A DNA stretch of 64,000 bases from Streptomyces sp. GQFP (GCF_021545335.1 NZ_CP089312.1:1-64000); one strand, 5' to 3'. Positions 45,180 to 54,441 are shown, counted from the stretch's first letter. Made by a program: numbers and translations. The notes: generated from the letters alone by a model not told the origin.

Positions 45180-46162
45180 CGGACCTCCTCCTTCGCCGGT
45201 CGCGCGGTCGATGCAGTGGCTGCCGTGGCCGGGTGGTGGCACAGCAGCGTCCGGCTCTCGACCGTGCGGGGTGCCGGGCGGGTAGTACGGCAGTCGTCGG
45301 CGGCCGAGGGGCAGCGCGGGCAGAAGACGCAGCCGGGGGTGTCCTCGGTGAGGACCGGTGGGGTGCCGCCGATGGTGAGCAGGCGGGTGCCGTCTTTCGC
45401 GCGGGCGGGGTCGGCGGCGGACAGGGCTGCGGTGTAGGGGTGCCGGGGTGCGGTGAGGACCTGCGCGGTGGCTCCGTCCTCGACGACGCGGCCGCCGTAC
45501 ATGACGGCGATGCGCGCGCACCGGCGGGCGACTCCGCCGAGGTCGTGGCTGAGCCACAGCACGGTGGTGCCGATCTCGGCGGCGAGCCCGAACAGCAGCC
45601 GCAGCACTTCCTCGCGGACCTGGGTGTCCAGGGCGGCGGTGGGTTCGTCGGCGATCAGCAGGTCCGGTTTGCGGGCCATGGCCATGGCGACGATGACGCG
45701 TTGGGCCATGCCGCCGGAGATCTCGTGCGGGTACAGGCGCAGAACGCGTTCGGGGTCGTTGATGCGGACGCCGTCGAGGAGGGCGGCCGGGTCCGCCTCG
45801 GTGGCCCGCAGGGCGAGCCGCAGCTGGCGGCCGATGCGCAGGGTCGGGTCGAGGGCACCGACGGGGTCCTGCGGGACGAACGCCAGCCGGTCGCGGCGGA
45901 GTTGGGCAAGGCGGGCGGCGGGCAGGTCGAGCACGGACTCGCCGTCGAGCAGGACCCGGCCGCGCGGGAACACGGTGGCCTTCGGCAGCAGGCGTCCGAC
46001 GAGCAGGCCCAGGGTGGACTTGCCGGAGCCGGACTCGCCGACTATGCCCACGGTCTCGCCGCGGCCGACGGTGAGGGAGGCGCCGTCGAGGGCGCGGACG
46101 ACGCGCTTGCCGGTGCGGTACTCGGCGACGACGTCCTCGATCTCCAGCAACGGTGTCGTCAT
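45176..46162 (-). CDS. Oligopeptide-type ABC transporter ATPase (OppD/DppD-like)
   Basis: This 328-aa ATPase has Walker A GESGSGKST, a signature with SGGMAQRVIVAMAM, Walker B LLIADEPTAALD and the C-terminal oligopeptide-transporter extension RHPYTAALSAADPA, then CVFCPRCPSAADDC with conserved cysteines. The four cysteines in this tail may bind an iron-sulfur cluster, as in DppD relatives. It overlaps the neighbouring permease and ATPase genes by four bases. Confidence 0.92.
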   Translation of the reverse strand: MTTPLLEIEDVVAEYRTGKRVVRALDGASLTVGRGETVGIVGESGSGKSTLGLLVGRLLPKATVFPRGRVLLDGESVLDLPAARLAQLRRDRLAFVPQDPVGALDPTLRIGRQLRLALRATEADPAALLDGVRINDPERVLRLYPHEISGGMAQRVIVAMAMARKPDLLIADEPTAALDTQVREEVLRLLFGLAAEIGTTVLWLSHDLGGVARRCARIAVMYGGRVVEDGATAQVLTAPRHPYTAALSAADPARAKDGTRLLTIGGTPPVLTEDTPGCVFCPRCPSAADDCRTTRPAPRTVESRTLLCHHPATAATASTARPAKEEVR

Positions 46163-47607
46163 ACCAGCGACCTCGTCTCTCGGGGTTCGAAGCGGTCGCG
46201 CAGGCTGTCCCCGATGAGGTTGACGGCCATGATGGCGGCGATCAGGACGACTCCGGGGGCGACGATCAGCCAGGGCGCGCCGACCATGTAGAGGCCGCCC
46301 TCCTGGATGAGCAACCCGAGGGAGGCGTCCGGGAGTTGGACGCCGTAGCCGAGGAAGCTGAGGCCGCCCTCGACGAGGATGCCGACGGACAGGGCGTAGG
46401 TGCCCTGGACGGCGACGGTGCCGGCGACGTTGGGCAGGATGTGCCGGAGCATGATCGTAGGGGCGCGGACGCCGCTGATCCGGGCGGCGGTGACGAACTC
46501 GCGGCGGACGACCGCGCGGGCGGCGATGCCGACCATGCGGGTCATCAGCGGGACGGTCACCAGGACGATCGCGGCGAGGGCCGCCGTACGGCCGGGGCCG
46601 AGGACGGCGGCGACCAGGACGGCGAGGACGATGGCGGGAAAGGCGTACAGCACGTCCCCGATCCGCAGGATCACCTCGGCGGTACGACCGCCCCGGTAGC
46701 CGGCGAGGACGCCGAGAGCCGTGCTGATGACCGCCGTGCAGGTGACGGCGAGAGCGGACAGCAGGAGGGTGGTGCCGACGCCCTGGAACAGCCGGGGCAG
46801 CAGGGAGCGGCCGAGGTTGTCGGTGCCGAGGGGCCAGCTCGCGGCCGGGGGTGACAGGCGCGGTCCGACGATGGCGTCGGGGCGACCTCCGACGTCGGCG
46901 AGCTGCCCGACGAGGGTGACGAGAACAAGGACGACGAGCACCCACAGGGCGGCGCGGAAGAGCCCGTCGTAGCCGCGCATGGCTGCCGCGCGGCGGATAC
47001 GGCGAGGGAGGGATCCACCCGTGTCGGCCACGCCGGACTTCGGCGCGGCCGACTCGGGACCCGGGGCCATCGGGTCGACGTTCGACGTGGCCGACACGGC
47101 GCCCGGGATCGTCGCGTCGACGTTCGGTACGGCCGACACGGGACCCGGGATCGTCGCGTCGACGTTCGATGCGGCCGACACGGGACCCGGGATCGTCGGG
47201 CCGACGTTCGGCGCGGCCGACACGGGACCCGGGATCGTCGGGTCAACGTCCGGTACGGCCGACACGGGACCCGGGGCCGTCGGGTCAACGTCCGGTACGG
47301 CCGACACGGGACCCGGGGCCGTCAGGTCAACGTTCGATGCGGCCGACACGGGACCCGGAGCCGTCAGGTCGGCGTCCGGCGCGGCCGACACGGCACCCGG
47401 GATCGTCGCGTCGACGTTCGACGCGACCGACTCGGGACCCGGAGCCGTCGGGCCGACGTCCGGCGCGGCCGACACGGCACCCGGGATCGTCGCGTCGACG
47501 TTCGACGCGGCCGGCTCGGCGCCCGGAGTCGCCGTCCCGGCGGTTCGCGCGGTCGGGTCGGCCTCCGGGTTCCGGGTCGGGCGGGGCCGGAGTTCCTTCC
47601 TCCTCAT
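46159..47607 (-). CDS. ABC permease (DppC-like) with a repeat-rich N-terminal extension
   Basis: The C-terminal 270 residues form a normal inner-membrane permease with several membrane segments and the EAA loop (ARISGVRAPTIMLRHILPNV). The first 190 residues are unusual: about 12 tandem copies of a 14-residue unit, rich in Pro, Ala, Val, Ser, Asp and Asn (for example NVDATIPGAVSA). They lie in the cytoplasm before the first membrane segment. The start overlaps the other permease gene by ATGA, so this long start is genuinely coupled. A conventional start (MRGYDGLF) also exists internally near 46980. Confidence 0.85.
   Translation of the reverse strand: MRRKELRPRPTRNPEADPTARTAGTATPGAEPAASNVDATIPGAVSAAPDVGPTAPGPESVASNVDATIPGAVSAAPDADLTAPGPVSAASNVDLTAPGPVSAVPDVDPTAPGPVSAVPDVDPTIPGPVSAAPNVGPTIPGPVSAASNVDATIPGPVSAVPNVDATIPGAVSATSNVDPMAPGPESAAPKSGVADTGGSLPRRIRRAAAMRGYDGLFRAALWVLVVLVLVTLVGQLADVGGRPDAIVGPRLSPPAASWPLGTDNLGRSLLPRLFQGVGTTLLLSALAVTCTAVISTALGVLAGYRGGRTAEVILRIGDVLYAFPAIVLAVLVAAVLGPGRTAALAAIVLVTVPLMTRMVGIAARAVVRREFVTAARISGVRAPTIMLRHILPNVAGTVAVQGTYALSVGILVEGGLSFLGYGVQLPDASLGLLIQEGGLYMVGAPWLIVAPGVVLIAAIMAVNLIGDSLRDRFEPRETRSLV
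47039..47542. repeat. Minisatellite of twelve 42-bp units inside the permease gene
   Basis: Twelve contiguous copies of a 42-bp unit, starting TTCGGCGCGGCCGAC on the plus strand, run without interruption. All are multiples of three, so the coding frame is kept on the minus strand. Units differ by a few bases, with patchy patterns that suggest unequal exchange. They encode the N-terminal 14-residue repeats of the permease. Confidence 0.9.
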
Positions 47608-48575
47608 CCCGTCGCCTCCTTTCCGACCGTGCCGATCCGTGGGTCGATCAGCCCGCTGACCAGGTCGACCAGCAGGTTGGTGGTGATGAACACGGTCGCC
47701 GCGAGGAGCACGCCCGCCTGGATCACCGCGTAGTCGCGGCGGTCGAGGCCGTCGACGAGGTACGAGCCGAGGCCGGGGACGTTGAAGAGGCGCTCCACGA
47801 TGACCGTGCCGCCGAGGAGATAGGCGCTGAGGGTGGCCACCAGGGTGAGGACGGGGACCGCGGCGTTGCGCAGGACGTGGTGGCGCACGATGAATCCCTT
47901 CGGTTCGCCACGGGCGACCGCCGCCGCGATGTGGGGTTCGACCAGCACGCCGAGCACCGCGTCACGGGTGGTGCGGGCGGTCGCGGCGACGCAGAACACG
48001 GCGAGGACGCAGGCGGGCAGGATCAGGGAGCCGGCCGAGCCGAGCGGGTCCTGGGACCAGGGGACGTACGTCCCGACGGTCAGGCCCAGGCTGTAGCGGG
48101 TGAACAGGAACACCACCAGGCTGCCGAGGACGAACTCCGGCAGGCTCATGCCGAAGGCGCTGACCAGCCGGCCCGGCACTCCCCCGCGTCCGCCGCCATC
48201 CCGGGTACCGGTGTACACGCCGAGCGGAACGCCTACGGCGACGGTGAGGAGGAGGGCGAGCACGGTGAGGGTGACGGTGACCGGAAGGCGGTCGCCGAAC
48301 TCGGCGGCGACCGGGGTGCGGGCGGCGAGCGAGGTGCCGAAGTCGCCCTGGACGGCGTTGCGTAGCCAGTATCCGTACTGCTCGACGACCGGCCGGTCGA
48401 GGCCGAAGCGGGCCGCGGCCTCCGCCTTCTCGGCGCGGCTCGCGAGCGGGCCGAGGACGAGGTCGGTGTAGCTGCCGGGCATGGCGCGGACCGCCGCGAA
48501 GATCAGCACCGAGGCGCCGAAGAGGGTGAGGGCGGCGGTGGCGGTACGGCCGAGGAGCCAGCGGATGTGGTCCAT
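47604..48575 (-). CDS. ABC permease (DppB-like)
   Basis: This 323-aa inner-membrane subunit has the first segment ATAALTLFGASVLIFAAVRA, RFGLDRPVVEQYGYWLRNAV and the EAA-type loop IVRHHVLRNAAVPVLTLV, all typical of oligopeptide permeases of the DppB type. It is coupled to the other permease by a four-base overlap. The substrate-binding protein gene lies five bases upstream. Confidence 0.92.
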   Translation of the reverse strand: MDHIRWLLGRTATAALTLFGASVLIFAAVRAMPGSYTDLVLGPLASRAEKAEAAARFGLDRPVVEQYGYWLRNAVQGDFGTSLAARTPVAAEFGDRLPVTVTLTVLALLLTVAVGVPLGVYTGTRDGGGRGGVPGRLVSAFGMSLPEFVLGSLVVFLFTRYSLGLTVGTYVPWSQDPLGSAGSLILPACVLAVFCVAATARTTRDAVLGVLVEPHIAAAVARGEPKGFIVRHHVLRNAAVPVLTLVATLSAYLLGGTVIVERLFNVPGLGSYLVDGLDRRDYAVIQAGVLLAATVFITTNLLVDLVSGLIDPRIGTVGKEATG

Positions 48576-48580
48576 GGCCG

Positions 48581-50182
48581 TTACTTCGCGCCCGGGAGCG
48601 TGTAGGAGGTGAGGTCGCGCAGGAGGTTGCCATAGCCCTCGGAGGCGCGCAGGGTGGGGCTGACCTGGTCGGTGCGGTAGCCGATGACGGAGGGGCGGGT
48701 CACCAGGGGCAGCATCTGGGCGGCGGTGTCGACGCGGGCGCACAGGTCGGCGAGGGTCTTCGTGCGGGTACTGCCGTCGGGTTCGCTCGCGGCCTTGTCG
48801 ATGAGGGCGTCGAGGGTCTTGTCGTCGTTGAGGAAGGTCCCGGAGAAGCCCGCGATGACGGGGTTCCACCAGCGGGACACCATGGAGGCGTCGACGTAGC
48901 CGGCGAACCAGCCGATGGCGAGGTCGAAGTCGGGCTCGGCGCCGAACACCTTGGCGCCGTAGGTGGTGTCGTCGTACTTCTGGATCTCGACGGTGACGCC
49001 GGCGGCGGCGAGCTGCTGCTGGATGACCTGGGCGATCTGGCCGACGGCGGGCTCGGAGGTGTAGACGGCGAGGCGCAGGGTGCCAATGTCCTTGAGGGCG
49101 GTGGTGTCGCCGCTCGTGGTGGCGGGCAGCTTCGCGGGGTCGCAGGCTCCGGGCAGGACGCTCGGGGTGACGCCGGTGGGCTGGGACTGGCCGCCGAGGG
49201 CGACGGAGGCGATCTCGGTCCGGTTCAGGGCGCTGTTCAGCGCGAACCTGATCTTCTCGTCGGCGAGCGGCGAGTCGGGGTTCTTCGAGTTCTGGATCAG
49301 GTAATAGAAGTCGCTGTTGGTCTGGCTGACGACCTTGGCGTTCTTCGTACCGGTCAACTGGTCCATGGAGTCGACGTTGTTGAAGTTCACGAATGCCGCA
49401 CTGCCATTGCGAAGGGCGGCGAGCCGGGCGGCTTCCTGCGGCACGATCTCGATCTTCAGATCGCTGATGCGGATGTTCTTCGCGTCTCGGTAGGACGAAT
49501 TGCGGGTGAAGTTCCAGTACTGGTCCTGCTTGTGGTTCTTCACCACGAACGGGCCGGTGCCCAGCATTTCCTTCTGCGGGTCCAGCGAGCCCTCGTCGAT
49601 CTCCTTCATGGGGAGGATCGCGGCGGGGGTGTTGGCGAGCGCGGCGAGGAACGGCGTGTAGGCCTTGGTGAGTTCGACGGTCACCTGGTCCGTGCCCGTG
49701 GCCTTGACGGACTTCACCGGGCCGAGCTGGGCGGCATAGGCGGCCTTGGACTTCAGCAGGCGCTGGATGCTGCCGACGACGTCGGCGGGGGTGAGCGCGC
49801 GGCCGTTGGAGAAGGTCACGCCCTTGCGGAGGGTGAAGACGTAGGTGGTGGCGTTCGGCTGCTTCCAGGAGCTGGCCAGCAAAGGCTCGATGCCGAACTT
49901 GGGGTCGACGGTCACGAGGGGCTCGTAGACGAGGGACTCGATCGACCAGGAGCGGGCGGTGGCGGCGGTCTGCGGGTCGAGACCGCCGGCCTCCACCGAG
50001 TCGTAGTCGAGCTGGACGGTGAGCGGTCCGGAGCCCTTCAGGGAAGTGTCGGATTCCGCGAGGTAACCGGACTTCGACGCCTTGCCGGCGGCGTCGGCAT
50101 CGGTCGTGGCGGGCGCGGAACAGGATGTCATGGCGGACGAAAGAGCGACGGAACAGGCGACGAGGAGTGCTGATCTTCGCAT
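48581..50182 (-). CDS. ABC substrate-binding lipoprotein (family 5, peptide type)
   Basis: This 533-aa protein is exported and lipid-anchored; its signal ends SSAMTSC, with the lipid-bearing Cys near 21. The solute-binding family 5 fold shows LDPQTAATARSW, EPLLASSWKQPNATTYVFTL, and LGTGPFVVKN. It delivers a peptide or similar ligand to the permeases encoded next. A palindromic operator lies directly upstream (50206-50225). Confidence 0.9.
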   Translation of the reverse strand: MRRSALLVACSVALSSAMTSCSAPATTDADAAGKASKSGYLAESDTSLKGSGPLTVQLDYDSVEAGGLDPQTAATARSWSIESLVYEPLVTVDPKFGIEPLLASSWKQPNATTYVFTLRKGVTFSNGRALTPADVVGSIQRLLKSKAAYAAQLGPVKSVKATGTDQVTVELTKAYTPFLAALANTPAAILPMKEIDEGSLDPQKEMLGTGPFVVKNHKQDQYWNFTRNSSYRDAKNIRISDLKIEIVPQEAARLAALRNGSAAFVNFNNVDSMDQLTGTKNAKVVSQTNSDFYYLIQNSKNPDSPLADEKIRFALNSALNRTEIASVALGGQSQPTGVTPSVLPGACDPAKLPATTSGDTTALKDIGTLRLAVYTSEPAVGQIAQVIQQQLAAAGVTVEIQKYDDTTYGAKVFGAEPDFDLAIGWFAGYVDASMVSRWWNPVIAGFSGTFLNDDKTLDALIDKAASEPDGSTRTKTLADLCARVDTAAQMLPLVTRPSVIGYRTDQVSPTLRASEGYGNLLRDLTSYTLPGAK

Positions 50183-50205
50183 TCTCGCTCCTCCTTTCGG
50201 AGAGT

Positions 50206-50225
50206 TTGCCGGATCGTTCCGGCAA
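50206..50225. promoter_or_regulatory. LacI-type palindrome before the importer operon
   Basis: TTGCCGGATCGTTCCGGCAA is an almost perfect 20-bp palindrome about 25 bp upstream of the substrate-binding protein start. It closely matches the palindrome at 54290-54307. It is the likely operator for the LacI protein encoded at 50288-51310. Confidence 0.75.
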
Positions 50226-50287
50226 TTACGGTGAGAGAACTGGCGGTTGGGGTGACACGGGATTCCTGTGACGCTTTCGGAGAACGC

Positions 50288-51310
50288 CTACGCCGAGGTG
50301 GAGGCGCGGAAGTGGAGGTCGATGGGAAGGGGACGCACGGTCCCCCGGGGAGTTTCGCCGGAGAGGATCTCGCAGAGCAGCCGGGCGCACTCGGCGCCCA
50401 TGGTCCGCGGCCGTAGGTCGACCGCGGTGATCGGGGGTTCCGCCGTCCGCATGGCGGAGCTGTCGACGCAGGAGGCGAGGAGCAGGTCCTGGCCCACCGT
50501 GCGTCCGGCGGCGCGCAGTTCGGGCAGTACGGCCGCGGCGGCGCCGTCCGCGGCGCACACGATCGCGTCGATGTCCGGCGTCCGCGCGAGCAGTTGCCGT
50601 ACGGCGGCTTGCAGCACGTGGGGCGGGGAGCCGAACGGCTCCTTGCTGACGAGTTCGGGCAGGCCGCGCTCGGCGCACCAGCGGGCGTGGGTCCGCTGGA
50701 GGGTGAGGGCCCAGTCGCCGGTGGTGTCCGAGGCGACGAACGCCGGGCGGCGGGCGCCGGACGCGTAGAGGTGGTCGAGGAGTTCGGTCATCGACGCGTC
50801 GTGGTCGGACCGTACGACCCCGGTGGGCTCACGGTCGCCGACGTACCGCTCGGCCGTGACGACCGGCAGTCCGCTGCTCATCAGCTGCTCGACGAACGGG
50901 TCCTCGGCCATCGGGTCGCACAGCACCAGACCGTCGACCTGCGGGATCGCGCCGCGTCGGTGCGGGAGGTGTCCGGAGGACAGCAGGGTGACGTTGAGTC
51001 CGGCGCGGGCCGCCTGTTCGGCGACGCCGAAGACGAACGACATGTAGTACTCGGCGCTGGTCAGGAACTCGGGGATGTGCAGCGCGATGGTCTCGGTCAC
51101 CGAGGTGCGCAGGCTGCGGGCGGTGCGGTTGGGCGCGTAGCCGAGCCGCTCGGCCGCATCCAGGACCGCCCTGCGGGTGGGCCCCGACACCCGGCCGTGT
51201 CCGCGCAGCGCGTCCGACGCGGTGGTCTTGGAGACCGCGGCCTCCCGGGCCACGTCGGCGATGGTGGGCGCGTCGGGTCCGGGTGGCAGGTCAGGAATCC
51301 TGGTCGACAT
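50288..51310 (-). CDS. LacI-family regulator
   Basis: This 340-aa repressor has a typical LacI HTH (PTIADVAREAAVSKTTASDA) with hinge helix RTARSLRT, and a periplasmic-binding-like ligand domain (DGLVLCDPMAEDPF; DAIVCAADGAAAAVL). It lies six bases after the kinase/aminotransferase gene and before the importer operon, with matching palindromes ahead of both. I infer control of both units by the imported compound or a derivative. Confidence 0.9.
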   Translation of the reverse strand: MSTRIPDLPPGPDAPTIADVAREAAVSKTTASDALRGHGRVSGPTRRAVLDAAERLGYAPNRTARSLRTSVTETIALHIPEFLTSAEYYMSFVFGVAEQAARAGLNVTLLSSGHLPHRRGAIPQVDGLVLCDPMAEDPFVEQLMSSGLPVVTAERYVGDREPTGVVRSDHDASMTELLDHLYASGARRPAFVASDTTGDWALTLQRTHARWCAERGLPELVSKEPFGSPPHVLQAAVRQLLARTPDIDAIVCAADGAAAAVLPELRAAGRTVGQDLLLASCVDSSAMRTAEPPITAVDLRPRTMGAECARLLCEILSGETPRGTVRPLPIDLHFRASTSA

Positions 51311-51316
51311 GGCGGG

Positions 51317-54238
51317 TCACCAACCGTGGGTGAGGACGTCGTCGAGGGCGCTGACGAACACGTCCGCGCTGTCCCGGGTCAGACACAGCGGCGGTTTGAT
51401 CTTCAGCACGCACTGCCGGTCGGAGGTCGGCTGCATGATCACGCCGAGTTCGCGCAGCCGCTCGCAGATCGCGGCCGTCTCCTCGGTCGCGGGCTCCAGG
51501 GTCGTACGGTCGCGCACGAACTCCAAGCCCAGGTAGAGGCCCGAGCCGTGCACGGCGCCGATCAGCGGGTGCCGGCCGGTGAGTTCGACGAGCCGGTCCT
51601 TCAAGTGGCCGCCCACGTCACGGGCGTTGGCCTGGAGGTTCTCGTCGCGCAGGACGTCGAGGACGGTCAGGCCGACGACCGAGCTGACGGGGCTGCCGCC
51701 GGAGGAGGAGAAGAAGTAGCCCTGGGTGCGGTAGGCGTCGGCGATCTCGCGTCGGGTGATCACGGCGCCGAGCGGGTGTCCGTTGCCCATGGCCTTGGCG
51801 ACGGTCACAACGTCCGGTACGGCGCCCTGCTGCTCGAAGCCCCAGAAGTGGGTGCCGAGCCTGCCGTAGCCGACCTGCACCTCGTCGGCGATACAGAGGC
51901 CTCCGGCGGCGCGGGTGGCTTCGTAGACCTGCTTCAGGTAGCCGTCGGGGAGGGCCATGCCGCCGGCGTTACCGTAGTACGGCTCGCACAGGAAGGCGGC
52001 GGGTGCGCGTCCCTCGGCGGCGAGTTCGGTGATCCGGGCGGCGGCCTCGGGGCCGTAGCGCCAGGCCTCCTCGCCCCGGTAGCGGCCCCGGTAGGTGTTG
52101 GGTGCCGCGACCGTGTGCACCCAATCCGGGCGTGAGGAGAGAGCGTTGGGGTTGTCGGCGACGGAGGTGGAGACGGCGTCGCTCGCGTAGGTCCAGCCGT
52201 GGTAGGCCTCTTCGACGGCGACGACGTCCTGCCGTCCGGTCGTCGCCCAGGCGAGCCTGAGCGCGAGGTCGACCGCCTCGGAGCCGCTGTTCACCAGGAA
52301 CACCGTGTCGAGTTCGGCGGGGAGCAGTGCGGTGAGCCGTTCGGAGAGCTCGACCACCGAGGCGTAGTGGAAGCGGGAGTTGGTGTTGAGCCGCTGCCAC
52401 TGGCGGTGGACGGCGTCGCTCAGGGCTGGGTGGCCGTGGCCTAGGACGGTCACGTTGTTGAGCATGTCGAGGTAGCCGCGGGCCCGGGTGTCGACCAGGT
52501 GCTGGCGCCAGCCGCGCTCGATGCGGGGCGGGGCCTCGTAGTAGTGCTCCTGGACGGTGGCGAGGGAGTTGTTGCGGCGCTCCAGCAACTCCGGTTCTCC
52601 GGCGGGGAGTTCGGGCACGGCGGTGAGCAGGAGTGCGGTGGGGTCCGGGCACACATCGAGCCAGCCGGCAGCGAGATCGGGGGTGGCGAAGCGAGGTGGG
52701 CGCACGCCGGGGAGCCGGGAGAGCTGGACGTGCAGCCGGTGGGGGCCGTCGTGGTCGGCGACGGTACCGAGCAGTTGGCCGGGCTTGACGGGGCCGGAGG
52801 GCAGGGGGCCGATGTCGAGGCCGTCCAGGATCAGGTCCGGGCCGCTGTCCTGACGGAGTGTCACCACCCAGTCGGCGTCCCGGGCCAGCGTGCCCTCCCA
52901 GGGCGCCACGACCTCCAGCGGGCCGGTGACGTACAGCTCCACGCCGAGCGCGCAGGTCTCGGGCGGGGTCTCCGTGTCGACGGTCGTGCGGGTCAGCCGG
53001 TACTCGCCGTGCCGGGTCCGTACGGCCTGATGGTCCGTCAACATCGAGGCGGCAAGGGCGTGTTCGATGTCGGCGTCCTGCCAGCGGCCGGTGTGGAGAT
53101 CGTCGGCGAGCACCGACAGGTCGAGAGCGGGTACGGCGTCGGGAAGGGCCGGTACCAGGCGGTCGCCGGTGAGCGGCGTGCGGGTCGTCGACAGGCCCAG
53201 CGTGTCCCGGAGTTGTGCCGTCATCACCCGTGCCGGGACCGAGGTCGCGACCTCGAACATCGTCCACTCGCGGTCCAGCGCGGCCGAGGCGTAGCCGTTG
53301 TCCGGGTCGAGCCGCACGTCGTACTGGCCGCTGACCACCAGGACGGCCGCGCGCAGCACGATCAGCGGCCAGAGCACGGCGATCTCGTCGTCGCCGAGCG
53401 GGCGTTCGGCGTGGAAGGCGCGCACGGCGGGCAGTACGGACGTCGGGCCCGCCCCGTGGTGGTGCAGGACGGAGGTGCAGGCGACGGCCAGTTCCGCCAC
53501 CGTCCAGCCGAGCCCCAGGTCGCCGAAGTCGATCACACCGACGGGCAGGGGGCGGCCGTCGGGGGCGGTCTCGCAGACCACGTTGTTGTCGGTGATGTCG
53601 CCGTGGACGACCTGGGTCGCCAGCCGGTCGGCGTACGGGTCGACCAGGGCGTGGGCTGCTCGGGCGGCCCGTAGGACCCGCTGGGCGCGGAGTTGGTCGG
53701 GCAGGTGCGGGGCGAGGGTCTCGACCACCGTGAGGGCGTTGCGCAGATCCCACAGCCGGACCCGGTCCCCCGCCTCATCGGCGTCGAAATCGGCCAGGGC
53801 GGCGGCGACCTGTCCGGCGATGCCGCCCAGCCGGGCGACGACCGACGGGGCGAGGTAGCGGCTGTCCATGATCGGCTCGCCGGGGACGAAGTCCAGGAGC
53901 AGACAGGCGAGTTCCGAGCCGTCGACGGTGAGCCACTGGATCCGGTCGCCGTCGACCCCGGGCCGGGCCTGCGGGAGCCTCAACTCCGGGAGTGCAGCGG
54001 CCAGTTCGTCGATGGCCGCGCACTGTGTACGCAGGGCGGCGGGGACGGTGGCCGGGTTGGCGATCTTCAGGACGTGTTCGGCCGTGTCGGTGCGCACCCG
54101 GTAGTTCTGGTCCTGCTGACTGCCCAGCGACCGGACCGTGCCACGCACCCCGAACCGCTCGGCGAGCAGCGCGAGCGCGTCGGCCTCGTCGACCTGGGCG
54201 ATCGGCTCGACGAGCCAGTCGGCGGAGGGAAGACCCAT
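51317..54238 (-). CDS. Three-domain protein: APH-like kinase, peptidase-like barrel, class III aminotransferase
   Basis: This 973-aa protein begins with an aminoglycoside-phosphotransferase-type kinase (QVVHGDITDNNVV near 212; GVIDFGDLGLGW near 235). A middle region of about 450-600 resembles a small barrel of the M23 metallopeptidase type. The C-terminal half is a class III PLP enzyme with PLP-binding Lys near 812 (TVAKAMGNGHPLGAV). Eukaryotic AGXT2L1-type phospholyases combine an APH-related kinase substrate pathway with such an enzyme, so phosphorylation followed by elimination is plausible. ATG 54238 is chosen. Confidence 0.85.
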   Translation of the reverse strand: MGLPSADWLVEPIAQVDEADALALLAERFGVRGTVRSLGSQQDQNYRVRTDTAEHVLKIANPATVPAALRTQCAAIDELAAALPELRLPQARPGVDGDRIQWLTVDGSELACLLLDFVPGEPIMDSRYLAPSVVARLGGIAGQVAAALADFDADEAGDRVRLWDLRNALTVVETLAPHLPDQLRAQRVLRAARAAHALVDPYADRLATQVVHGDITDNNVVCETAPDGRPLPVGVIDFGDLGLGWTVAELAVACTSVLHHHGAGPTSVLPAVRAFHAERPLGDDEIAVLWPLIVLRAAVLVVSGQYDVRLDPDNGYASAALDREWTMFEVATSVPARVMTAQLRDTLGLSTTRTPLTGDRLVPALPDAVPALDLSVLADDLHTGRWQDADIEHALAASMLTDHQAVRTRHGEYRLTRTTVDTETPPETCALGVELYVTGPLEVVAPWEGTLARDADWVVTLRQDSGPDLILDGLDIGPLPSGPVKPGQLLGTVADHDGPHRLHVQLSRLPGVRPPRFATPDLAAGWLDVCPDPTALLLTAVPELPAGEPELLERRNNSLATVQEHYYEAPPRIERGWRQHLVDTRARGYLDMLNNVTVLGHGHPALSDAVHRQWQRLNTNSRFHYASVVELSERLTALLPAELDTVFLVNSGSEAVDLALRLAWATTGRQDVVAVEEAYHGWTYASDAVSTSVADNPNALSSRPDWVHTVAAPNTYRGRYRGEEAWRYGPEAAARITELAAEGRAPAAFLCEPYYGNAGGMALPDGYLKQVYEATRAAGGLCIADEVQVGYGRLGTHFWGFEQQGAVPDVVTVAKAMGNGHPLGAVITRREIADAYRTQGYFFSSSGGSPVSSVVGLTVLDVLRDENLQANARDVGGHLKDRLVELTGRHPLIGAVHGSGLYLGLEFVRDRTTLEPATEETAAICERLRELGVIMQPTSDRQCVLKIKPPLCLTRDSADVFVSALDDVLTHGW

Positions 54239-54289
54239 GGGTGGCACCGCTTCTCCTGCATGTGTCTTGTGCCTTGCGTGACTCCGGCA

Positions 54290-54307
54290 TGCCGGAACGT
54301 TCCGGCA
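54290..54307. promoter_or_regulatory. Perfect palindrome before the kinase-aminotransferase gene
   Basis: TGCCGGAACGTTCCGGCA is fully symmetric, 52 bp before ATG 54238, and matches the site at 50206-50225. It is a second likely LacI operator. Confidence 0.75.
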
Positions 54308-54376
54308 AACGTAGATCCGACATCCCGGAGCGTCAATACCATCAGGGGACATTTCAAAAAAATTGAAAGTTTGGGG

Positions 54377-54396
54377 TTGGTAAGGCTACCCTCACC
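54377..54396. promoter_or_regulatory. Candidate iron box upstream of the siderophore operon
   Basis: TTGGTAAGGCTACCCTCACC resembles the actinobacterial DmdR/IdeR iron box (TTAGGTTAGGCTAACCTAA). It lies 46 bp before the binding protein gene, in the expected promoter region. Iron repression is inferred. Confidence 0.6.
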
Positions 54397-54441
54397 TCGC
54401 CCCCGCCGCTCAGCGGCCACTCGTACCTCCTGGATGGCGTC

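Noticed and set aside
46979..47659. Long plus-strand frames through the minisatellite region
   Set aside because: They are open only because the 42-bp unit is divisible by three. There is no ribosome site, and the minus-strand permease is coupled to its neighbours.
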